From the NCBI GenBank assembly GCA_965226245.1, contig CBDDCL010000015.1:6014001-6078000 (forward strand): 64,000 bases of DNA, written 5' to 3'. The translations under genes and the position numbers were made by a program. Shown here one piece after another: positions 34,194-41,671 of this stretch (positions are counted from its first letter, which is position 1; each line of letters begins with the position of its first letter). Origin of the DNA: CBDCYS01 sp965226245 (GTDB lineage Bacteria > Acidobacteriota > Terriglobia > Bryobacterales > UBA6623). The notes below the pieces were generated by a model. That model ran no database searches, was not told the origin of the DNA, and saw only the letters and a program-made list of their open reading frames with translations.

Positions 34194-35387
34194 TCACTCA
34201 CCGTCAAGCTCTCTTGCCTCGCGTTTTCCGTCCAACCGGTTGGGCCTCCCCAGCTCGACTATGCGCACAGTCGCTTCCGGCCCCAGCCACTCAGCCACCT
34301 GTCTGCCGGCCGACTTGAAGATGCCGGTTTCTCTCCAGGGGTAGACTCCCAGGGCTTCTTCACACCAATTCGCAATCTGGATGGTCCCTCCCGGACTCGT
34401 GACACGCCGGACCAGGGGCGGCAAATCGGCGATCCGCTCCCGTTCGACTTGAATCAATCCTTCCTTCGAGCTGCCGGTATACAGAGAGAACCCCAAAGGT
34501 GAATCCCAAACGCCTGTCAGCGCCAACAAGGGGAAAATCGCGAATATGACCGCGCAGACCCGGGTCGACAAGTGGCGACGCCAGAGCGAACCGAGCGTCC
34601 ACTCGTCCTTTTGCCGAAACAGCAACAGCAGGAAGACAACCATGGCGATGTTCCACGGCCAGACGACTTGGTTGAGGTCTGCGCCCAGGGGACCGAGCCA
34701 TAGAACGAGCAAGACGTGCATGGAGATCAGGAAGTAAACGGCCCATCGGCGCGTCTTTTGAAACGCCACCAGCACCCCGGAGGCGCATTCCGCCGCCGCC
34801 ATCGAGAGCGCCATCGGGACCGTATTCTCAGCGGTGAGCCATTCGATGCTGATCTGAAACCGTTGCAGCAGGGGACTGAGCATAGAAGCGACAAGCACGG
34901 CGAAACTGTAGCGAAACTTCTGCAGCCCCGCGAAGAAATACATGCAGATCAGGTAGAGCCGGCAAAGATCAAGCACCTGAGTTTGAGCGGCTGGTTCGGC
35001 GGTTTCCTTGCGTGGGGTGAACAGGAATGCACCCAGCAGGACGGCGTAGAGGACCATCCAGGGTTGCCAGCGAATTTGGTCGAAAATCAGCAGCATCCCC
35101 AACAGCGCCAGGAAAGCTTTGATCCAGCGCCGCGGCCGCGACGAAGTGGCGGCGCCGATCAGAGACACAAGAGTTGCGATCAAGAGCAGGTAGTCGAGCG
35201 GAAAGGGAGGCTGGGGTAGACCAGCCCAAAGCGGAGTTGGGGGAAAGAGCCGGTCGCTGCTCAGCCACAATCTTGGAGAACACAGCATTCCAACCAATGC
35301 GGCTGATGCCACAGCCGGTCGTAATAGGGCAGTGACGCTTCGTTCCCGCTGCGCCACTCTTCTTGCGGGACGCGGACGCCTACGCAT
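34194..35387 (-). CDS. Polytopic membrane protein, HTTM-like
   Basis: A 397-residue protein with roughly eight to ten hydrophobic segments (for example FPLDYLLLIATLVSLIG, WMVLYAVLLGAFLF, RLYLICMYFFAGLQKF, AVYFLISMHVLLVLWLG, NIAMVVFLLLLF). The ICMYFFAGLQKF sequence after a long hydrophobic stretch is like the HTTM/gamma-carboxylase-type family. Function unknown. The start is uncertain; a later Met at residue 34 is an alternative. The stop is followed directly by the right flank of the ISKra4 element. Confidence 0.55.
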   Translation of the reverse strand: MRRRPRPARRVAQRERSVTALLRPAVASAALVGMLCSPRLWLSSDRLFPPTPLWAGLPQPPFPLDYLLLIATLVSLIGAATSSRPRRWIKAFLALLGMLLIFDQIRWQPWMVLYAVLLGAFLFTPRKETAEPAAQTQVLDLCRLYLICMYFFAGLQKFRYSFAVLVASMLSPLLQRFQISIEWLTAENTVPMALSMAAAECASGVLVAFQKTRRWAVYFLISMHVLLVLWLGPLGADLNQVVWPWNIAMVVFLLLLFRQKDEWTLGSLWRRHLSTRVCAVIFAIFPLLALTGVWDSPLGFSLYTGSSKEGLIQVERERIADLPPLVRRVTSPGGTIQIANWCEEALGVYPWRETGIFKSAGRQVAEWLGPEATVRIVELGRPNRLDGKREARELDGE

Positions 35388-35610
35388 GGAGGTCTTCCCG
35401 GCTCATTCGAAACAGTGATTTCAGTGGATATGAGATTCCGCGCTCGGCGACTCGAGAGGAATGGATGAACAGCCTGACAAGAAACACGTTGGACTCAGCA
35501 GCCGGCTTGCGCAAGCTCGAAGACACGGCCTGCGCAGCCTCAATCAGATCGCCGCGCTACATCCCCGCTGCGACCAAAGTATGGCAAATTTCCGCTAGTC
35601 GGAGCCGGCC

Positions 35611-36006
35611 TTGTCCGCCGAGAGCAACTTGTCAATTGCGGTTGTGGTCGGCATCATGGCCACGACCGCTGAGCTGGCCGGCGCCCCTCACCCGAGGACC
35701 CGCCGAAGTCTCAAGGTCAACCCCGTCGAAGGCAGGGGCCTGGCGCCAATCTTTCGCGGGGAAAACCGGCCGGACGATGAGCCGCTGTTTTGGGAACACT
35801 TCGGCGGCCGGGTTGTACGCCAAGACCATTGGAAGCTGGTCGCCCTCAAGGACCAGCGTTGGGAGCTATACAACCTGGCGAAAGATCGCACCGAAACCCG
35901 CGACCTCGCCGCGAAGCATCCTGAGCGGGGCGAAGAGTTGAGCGCCCTTTGGCAGAGCTGGGCTGAGCGGGCGCAGGTACTTCCACGACCAAAACCTCGC
36001 CGCTGA
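35611..36006 (+). pseudogene. Sulfatase remnant, C-terminal part
   Basis: The frame has LAPIFRGENRPDDEPLFWEH, VRQDHWKLVALKD, WELYNLAKDRTETRDLAAKHP and LWQSWAERAQVLPRPK, the typical end of type I sulfatases (formylglycine enzymes). The catalytic N-terminal half with CxPSR is missing, and no in-frame upstream portion was found. About 125 residues remain of some 450-500. The 220 bp before it has no recognisable gene. Confidence 0.75.
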
Positions 36007-36100
36007 ATCTTCCAGCCATGACGGTCAGTATCCACCGAATCATCCCCGCATGTAGCGCGGGGCCTGAATAACGCCCGTTCAAAGAGCAGGTCGGGACGTT

Positions 36101-36130
36101 TTGAGACGGTCCCTGTCGGCTCGCTATAAT
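36101..36130 (+). promoter_or_regulatory. Strong candidate sigma-70-type promoter
   Basis: TTGAGA at 36101-36106, an 18-bp spacer and a perfect TATAAT at 36125-36130. Expected transcription start is about 36137, directly before a GTG at 36140, so the gene that follows may have almost no leader. Confidence 0.6.
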
Positions 36131-36139
36131 GTGTCCGCA

Positions 36140-36610
36140 GTGGCGTACCTGGATTGGCTGGAGCAGACGCTCCGGACGAAACTGACAAGCAACCCGATTG
36201 GCGAACCTGTCGCCTTGCGCGCTTACTTGCAATTGACGAGCGACCACGGGCTGCTGACCCCGACGGCCGCCGCCGCGGTAGTGATGGCGCAGCGTTGGTT
36301 CGGGGCGCCGCCGCTATCCCTCTACGCGCAAGGAGGGGCCGATCTCGGCTACGTCAGTATTCTGGCGAAGTTCGCCAAAGGCCAGACCGCGCTCATCAGC
36401 TCTGATCTCGTTCGCAGCAGTGCTGAACCGCGCGCGGAATTCCCGGCAGCAACGCTGCTGCTGATTGGCAATCACGGCTCCATGCAGTTCAGCGACTCGC
36501 CTGGCTCAGATGGTTTGCCGGTCGATTTGACGCCGCCGAATAACGCCCCCCAGCGGCATCTTCTGCGCCTCATCCAAGAATCGCTCCGTGAAGGGAGGCC
36601 GGCGTCATGA
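36140..36610 (+). CDS. Hypothetical protein upstream of a Gfo/Idh/MocA gene
   Basis: A roughly 156-residue protein: VAYLDWLEQTLRTKL, LQLTSDHGLLTPTAAAAVVMAQRWFGAPPLSLY, YVSILAKFAKGQTALISSDLVR and LLLIGNHGSMQFSD. No signal peptide or membrane segment and no family recognised. GTG at 36140 or 36131 are both possible; 36140 fits the promoter. It ends 18 bp before the dehydrogenase gene, so it is likely co-transcribed with it and perhaps shares its role. Confidence 0.55.
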   Translation: MAYLDWLEQTLRTKLTSNPIGEPVALRAYLQLTSDHGLLTPTAAAAVVMAQRWFGAPPLSLYAQGGADLGYVSILAKFAKGQTALISSDLVRSSAEPRAEFPAATLLLIGNHGSMQFSDSPGSDGLPVDLTPPNNAPQRHLLRLIQESLREGRPAS

Positions 36611-36628
36611 TCCGTTCGGAGATCGGCC

Positions 36629-37780
36629 ATGGCTAAACCCCCGTTCGGCGTTTTGCTGGTGACTGGCGGCATGACCCACCAGGAAAACTATGGCCGGGGT
36701 TTTCAGGCCGACTCCCGATGCAAGGTGATCGGACTTGCCGACGAGAGTGACCTGGATGCACGCCGCAGCCGGCTCAATCGCGAGCTTGCCGAAGAGCTGA
36801 AGGTCCCGCTGCTGCCGGATTTGGATCAGGCGCTCCAGCGTGACGATGTCGCCCTAGTGTCGGTGTGTTCGGAGTTCGAGCGCCGAGCCAGTGTTTCCGA
36901 GAAGTGCGTGAAAGCCGGCAAGCACCTCTATGTCGACAAACCGATGGCGACTTCGGTCGACGATGCCCGCCGCCTGGTTGAAGCAGTCGAGAGCGCGGGC
37001 GTTCGCAGCCAGATGTTCACGCAGGTCGGACAGCCTTACGCCCAACGCGCCAAGAAGATCGTGGACTCGGCGCAACTGGGCGAGCTGAGGGCCATCCACT
37101 GCGATTTGATGTTTGCCAAAGGGTACACGGGCGGGGCGCCCGCCGGTGTCGGGCGCAAGGAGCACTACCCGCCGACCCAGTTCACCTTCCCTGATGCCAA
37201 GCGCGAGGTATGGACCACAGCCGTCTATTCGCTCACGCTGATTCGGTGGCTGAGCGGGCGGGAATTTCTCTCCGTCTATGCCACCACGGCAAACTACTTT
37301 TTCGAAGAGCACCATCGCCGCGACATAGAAGACTTTGGGGCCCTCTCGGTGACGCTCGAAGGTGATTTGACGGCCACGCTCATCGCCGGCCGTATCGGAT
37401 GGCAGGCGCACCGGGCGTCCGGACTGAATTTTACGCGCTTATTCGGGACCAAGGGAAGTATTCTCATCGACGCCCATGCCCCTCGTTGGGAGACTGCGTC
37501 TGACTCAGCCCCGTGGACGCCTCCCCCGCGCGACCCTCTCGACCCCATGGGATTCTGGTCCAGCACGATGGCTCGAGCCGGCGCCCCCTCCAAGACGGAC
37601 TGGTATACTCCGGCGACACTCCCCGCCAAGTCCGACCAAAGCCTTTTCCTCGACTGCCTGGAGCAGGAGAAGGAAGCTGAAGTCACGGCGGCCGATGCAG
37701 CCAAGGCCAGCGAAGTGATGCTGGCGGCTTATCAGTCAGCAGCCACGGGTGAAGTGGTGCACTTGCCGCTGTCGGGATAA
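36629..37780 (+). CDS. Gfo/Idh/MocA-family oxidoreductase (cytosolic)
   Basis: A 383-residue protein: a nucleotide-binding start (FGVLLVTGGMTHQ, variant of the usual glycine-rich loop), VIGLADESD, YVDKPMATS with the catalytic-region Lys, and the C-terminal beta-sheet domain (IEDFGALSVTLEGDLTATLI, NFTRLFGTKGSILID). Substrate unknown. It has no export signal, unlike the paralogue at 30794-32062. Likely in one transcript with the preceding small gene. Confidence 0.85.
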   Translation: MAKPPFGVLLVTGGMTHQENYGRGFQADSRCKVIGLADESDLDARRSRLNRELAEELKVPLLPDLDQALQRDDVALVSVCSEFERRASVSEKCVKAGKHLYVDKPMATSVDDARRLVEAVESAGVRSQMFTQVGQPYAQRAKKIVDSAQLGELRAIHCDLMFAKGYTGGAPAGVGRKEHYPPTQFTFPDAKREVWTTAVYSLTLIRWLSGREFLSVYATTANYFFEEHHRRDIEDFGALSVTLEGDLTATLIAGRIGWQAHRASGLNFTRLFGTKGSILIDAHAPRWETASDSAPWTPPPRDPLDPMGFWSSTMARAGAPSKTDWYTPATLPAKSDQSLFLDCLEQEKEAEVTAADAAKASEVMLAAYQSAATGEVVHLPLSG

Positions 37781-38094
37781 CAGCCGCATCTCCGTCGCAT
37801 CATCTTCGCCCGCCGCAACACACCGCGGTGCCGGGCGCTAGAACTTCAGCGCCTGCCAGCCGGCACAAGCAGGTCAGCCGCCTGGGGTACGACCGTTGCG
37901 CGCCGGGCATCCTTGCCTTCGCCAGCGAACAGCAGGAGCGATAGTGCATCTCGCGCAACGGCGGCGCACTGAAGAGCTTCGCCGAGGCGCAAGCAGCCCT
38001 ACTCCCGTAGAGACTCAACAATAGCAGCGGCACGGCCACAATCGGCGCCGGGAATCAACGCTTCTTTAACGATCCCACTGCTGATATCACCACG
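37781..38094. other. Intergenic stretch with one copy of a 29-bp direct repeat
   Basis: The repeat GCCGGGCGCTA...CCTGCCA lies at 37830-37858 and matches 39142-39170 at 27 of 29 positions. The second copy spans the stop codon of the spermidine synthase-like gene. The rest of the gap shows no clear gene, though the frame of the next gene is open from 37,998. Confidence 0.55.
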
Positions 38095-38997
38095 GTGTCG
38101 CTGGGGAGCCTCTTTAGTGAAAGCTTCGAGTTGGAGTGGGACGCCCCCTTCCAAACGTATACGCGCGAATTCTTTGTCCCCACGCCGACCGCGGCAAGAA
38201 TCGTTATTGATCACACCTTGTCCGACGAGGGGGGGGACAATTTCGGTAATCTTCTCGACAACGTCAAGCTGATCCAATTGACCGCGCAGGGGCTTTCCAG
38301 AGAAATTACCGGCGGACCCGACTTGCCGAATCGTCTCGAGCCGAATGCCCCTCCTATGACCTCAGACGACACGCCGGACGGCGAAATCGACCTGGTCGTT
38401 GAGATCAAGCAATCACAGACGACCGAGTACGACTTCACCATCACCTACTCGAACCCGGGCGTCGAAATGTTGGTGCTGGACAACGTGCCAGCCAAGTGGC
38501 AGATCACCGAGGTCAACGGCATAGCGGTGATCAACGGCTTCCTGAACTCGGGAATCCCAACGGATGACGGCAATGGGGGAACCGGCACGGTTGCGGTGTT
38601 CCCCAAGAATGGCCGGCCCAATAACAAATCGTCAACCGAGATTGAATGGCGTCCTGATCCGGACCTGTCCATTTCGACACTGAACGTCGTTGTCGAAACC
38701 CGCGGTAAAGCGCGGGGTCCGAAAGGAATGGTATTCAATCCCATAGAGTGCGGCCCGCTGCTTCTGAACAAAGGAGCTGTCGCCCTTGAAATCGATAACG
38801 CGACAGGGGATCTGAAGCGAGATCCGGTCACGCGAGAGAAGCTGCCGCCCCTTTTCGAAAGTTCCGCGCTGGTGCTGGCGGGACTGGAGGACGTGGACGG
38901 CGACGGCCTCATCTTCCGTGACGGCATCGGAGATGAAGACGGCGACGGTGTCGCGGACGGCCTCGATGCCGACCCGCTCGACCCTGCGGTTCAGTAA
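38095..38997 (+). CDS. Calcium-binding-repeat protein, probably 5' truncated
   Basis: About 300 residues. The N-terminal part resembles a proprotein-convertase-like or jelly-roll domain (FNDPTADITTVSLGS just upstream of the GTG start, AARIVIDHTLSDEGGDN), then an IYxNPG-type segment (YDFTITYSNPGVEMLVLDNVP) and ends in thrombospondin type-3-like calcium repeats: DVDGDGLIFRDG, DEDGDGVADGLDADPLDP. No signal peptide is present although the repeats imply secretion. The frame is open upstream to 37,998 without a good start, and continues for 51 codons after the stop (to 39,150), so the gene may be a damaged fragment. Confidence 0.5.
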   Translation: MSLGSLFSESFELEWDAPFQTYTREFFVPTPTAARIVIDHTLSDEGGDNFGNLLDNVKLIQLTAQGLSREITGGPDLPNRLEPNAPPMTSDDTPDGEIDLVVEIKQSQTTEYDFTITYSNPGVEMLVLDNVPAKWQITEVNGIAVINGFLNSGIPTDDGNGGTGTVAVFPKNGRPNNKSSTEIEWRPDPDLSISTLNVVVETRGKARGPKGMVFNPIECGPLLLNKGAVALEIDNATGDLKRDPVTREKLPPLFESSALVLAGLEDVDGDGLIFRDGIGDEDGDGVADGLDADPLDPAVQ

Positions 38998-39149
38998 GGC
39001 TCGGAGCGGTCTGCTCACTCGGGCAAGAGGCTGGTCTTCCAGGTGGAGAAGAACATCGTCGTGAGTGTGCCGTTCGAAGGCCTCGAATGGCGGAATTTGA
39101 TTCCGGCCGACGAGTTGGTTTCGGCGGGGGAGCCCAGCGGCGCCGGGCG

Positions 39150-41273
39150 CTAAAACTTCAGCACCTGCCACAGACTAGCAAAATCGTCCGTCCAAAGCAG
39201 AGGGCTCTGCTGCATGCCGCTTGGCCCCTTGGCTGCCAGTACGACTTCAGGGGCTTGCAGGAAGGTATCGTTCTTCGCCAGCACCATCCAGGTGGCCTGG
39301 CTGACTCCCGTGGCGTCATCGCCCGCGTTCGCGACAAGGCCCACGTCGCACCCGCAATGAGCCGCCAGGCCGCGCACGACCGGCTCGAGATTGAGAACCC
39401 GGTTCGATATGTGGAACAAAAGAAGCCCGTCCGGCTTGAGGTGCCGCCAGTAAGTATCGATGCACTCCCGCGTTAGCAGATGAATCGGGACAGCATCGCT
39501 GCTAAAGGCATCGACCGCCAGAATATCGAAGTTCTGGGGCTGGCCGCGCGCAAGTTCCGATTCCATTCGAATTCGCGCGTCTCCCGGGATCACATCCACA
39601 ATCGCGGGCGTATCGCGGCGGAAGGTGAAATGTTCGCCCGAAATTCGAATGACTTCAGGATTGATCTCGTAGAAGCGAATGTAGTCCCCGGGGCCGGCCA
39701 AAGCCGCGATCGTTCCAGCGCCCAGCCCGACGACGCCAACGCGGAGCGAACGCTCCGTGCCGTTGGCAGCTTGGCGGCGTGGATGGTGTTTCATCGCAAG
39801 TCCGATGCCGCTTTGGCGCCCATAGTAGGTGGTGGGCCAGAAGCGTTTTTGTTCGCCGGCGAACTGGCTGCCATGGATGACGGTGCCATGGGTCAGGACT
39901 CGCTTTGTTCCGTGCTCGCCCGTCTGCTCGGTGAGACGAAGGACCCCGTAAAAACTCCGTGACCGCACGATCGAATCCTGCTTCGAATGAGCCGGCGAAA
40001 GGAACATGGGCGTGATCACTACAAACATCAGCGCGGCGACCGGTGCGATGATCCAGTAGGGCCGGTCGCGATAGGGCTCCCAAGCGCGCGTTCGATACCA
40101 AGCGAAAAGTGTCAGGGCCGCGCAGCCCGCCAGCGCCAGCGGGTATTCCATTAGCCCCGAGAAAACACGGGGAGCCAGCAACGCTACCAGCGCGCCTCCC
40201 AGGGCGCCGCCTCCCGCCACGAAAAAGTAGAACGTCGTCAGGTGTTGCGGGTGCGGCTTGGCTTTGACAAGCTCGCCATGGCAGCACATGCAGCCGGCAA
40301 ACAGGGCCAGCGAGTAGATCGCTACCTGGTAGACAAGCGGCGCCCGCAACCCCAGCGCGATCAGCATCAGGGCCACTGGAGCGGCCACGCCGAGCAGGAT
40401 GCCAAACCAGCGGCGGTCGTACCTGCGCTCGTCGTCGAAACAGATGATGAATGTCAGCAAGTAGATTGCCAAGGGGAGAATCCAAAGAAACGGAACAACG
40501 GCAACCTCTTGGCACATCTGGTTGGTCGTTGCCAACAGTAAGGCTGAGGCCATGGCAGAGAGCCCGAGCCAAAGCAGCGCCAATACCGCACTAGGCGGAT
40601 CAGCGCTGGCGGGACCGCTTTGAGCAGGCCTCTCCGCCGGTGCCGGGGGACTGTCCTCTTGCCCACGCGAGATCGTTGAGTCCAGCGGCGCCCAGAAGCG
40701 CGCCCGCAGGAGAATCCAAGCCGAACACGCGACAAACCCCAGGTAGACCCAAGACCAAACCAGAGCCTGGTTTCGCAGCGCCAGCCAGGGCTCCACGAGA
40801 ACCGGATAGGTCAGCAAAGCCAGCAGCGAACCGATGTTGGAAAGCGCGTAGAGGCGGTAGGGTGAACGCACGGGATTGGCCGCGCTGAACCAGCGCTGAA
40901 TCAGAGGCCCCGTGGAGGAGAGCAGCAAGTAGGGTAGTCCGATCGTGCCGATCAGCAAGAGCAGGATCTGGCGCGTGGGAGGGTCGTCGGGGCTGGGCTT
41001 CCAAAGCTCCGGGGACGGCGTGATCGGAAGCAAGAACAGTGAAACCCCCAGCAGGGCAAGATGCAGGCGAGATTGAGCCCGCAGGCCCAGCCGGGAGCTG
41101 GTCACGTGCGCATACCCGTACCCGATCAGCAAAGTGAGTTGAAAGAAGAGAAGGCAGGTGGTCCACACCGCCGGGCCCCCGCCGAACCACGGCAAGATGG
41201 CTTTGCCGATCAGCGGCTGCACCTGAAACAGCAGAAAAGCGCTCAGGAAGATCGTAAGACCAAATCGAGCCAT
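39150..41273 (-). CDS. Fused MFS-like / spermidine synthase-like membrane protein
   Basis: A 707-residue protein. The first 440 residues hold about 12-14 hydrophobic helices (LTIFLSAFLLFQVQPLIGK, FFQLTLLIGYGYAHVT and so on). The C-terminal domain is a spermidine-synthase-like methyltransferase fold: VGVVGLGAGTIAAL, DFDILAVDAFSSDAVPIHLLT-type motif and HLKPDGLLLFHISNR. Such fusions are common in Acidobacteria and Planctomycetes; polyamine synthesis is not proven for them. The final WQVLKF and stop are part of a 29-bp repeat. Confidence 0.88.
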   Translation of the reverse strand: MARFGLTIFLSAFLLFQVQPLIGKAILPWFGGGPAVWTTCLLFFQLTLLIGYGYAHVTSSRLGLRAQSRLHLALLGVSLFLLPITPSPELWKPSPDDPPTRQILLLLIGTIGLPYLLLSSTGPLIQRWFSAANPVRSPYRLYALSNIGSLLALLTYPVLVEPWLALRNQALVWSWVYLGFVACSAWILLRARFWAPLDSTISRGQEDSPPAPAERPAQSGPASADPPSAVLALLWLGLSAMASALLLATTNQMCQEVAVVPFLWILPLAIYLLTFIICFDDERRYDRRWFGILLGVAAPVALMLIALGLRAPLVYQVAIYSLALFAGCMCCHGELVKAKPHPQHLTTFYFFVAGGGALGGALVALLAPRVFSGLMEYPLALAGCAALTLFAWYRTRAWEPYRDRPYWIIAPVAALMFVVITPMFLSPAHSKQDSIVRSRSFYGVLRLTEQTGEHGTKRVLTHGTVIHGSQFAGEQKRFWPTTYYGRQSGIGLAMKHHPRRQAANGTERSLRVGVVGLGAGTIAALAGPGDYIRFYEINPEVIRISGEHFTFRRDTPAIVDVIPGDARIRMESELARGQPQNFDILAVDAFSSDAVPIHLLTRECIDTYWRHLKPDGLLLFHISNRVLNLEPVVRGLAAHCGCDVGLVANAGDDATGVSQATWMVLAKNDTFLQAPEVVLAAKGPSGMQQSPLLWTDDFASLWQVLKF

Positions 41274-41457
41274 CGACCGCTAGTTACCCGGACATCGCTT
41301 GGCCGCCTCGAACCCGCTCAGGGCGAGTTTGGACTCAGGATCACCCGATGCGGGAATTGAAAAAGATGCAACCCCAGCCTTACCGCATCATACCTTATAG
41401 GCGGGACCGCCACCGGCCTGAGCCTTCTCCGGCACGCCCCGATTGCGATTGTGGTCG

Positions 41458-41671
41458 CCCCGTGGTCCTTTCCCGCCGGAAAATCGCTCCACGGGGCTTT
41501 CTAGTGTTGCAAATCGACCACCACGTACGGTGTCTCTTTGTTGAGATCGGAAAAAGGGGGACTGCCACCCATTTCCGTTGCTCCAATCCATTTAAGAATC
41601 AACGTTTCGCCGAAAGGAAATTGGCTGGCTGTCCCCTTTTTTCGCGTCCTCGGACTTGCACCACGGGCTTT
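41458..41671. repeat. Palindromic element, copy 4, inside a 171-bp tandem duplication of a gene's 3' end
   Basis: A 57-bp sequence at 41494-41550 is repeated exactly at 41665-41721, where it forms the last codons of the next gene. Between them lies palindromic element copy 4 (41553-41664: GGGGGACTGCCACCC and ATTTCC, with the facing GGAAAT and TTGGCTGGCTGTCCCC). Beyond the orphan copy, CCCCGTGG...CCACGGGG forms another hairpin at 41,459-41,496. Confidence 0.85.
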
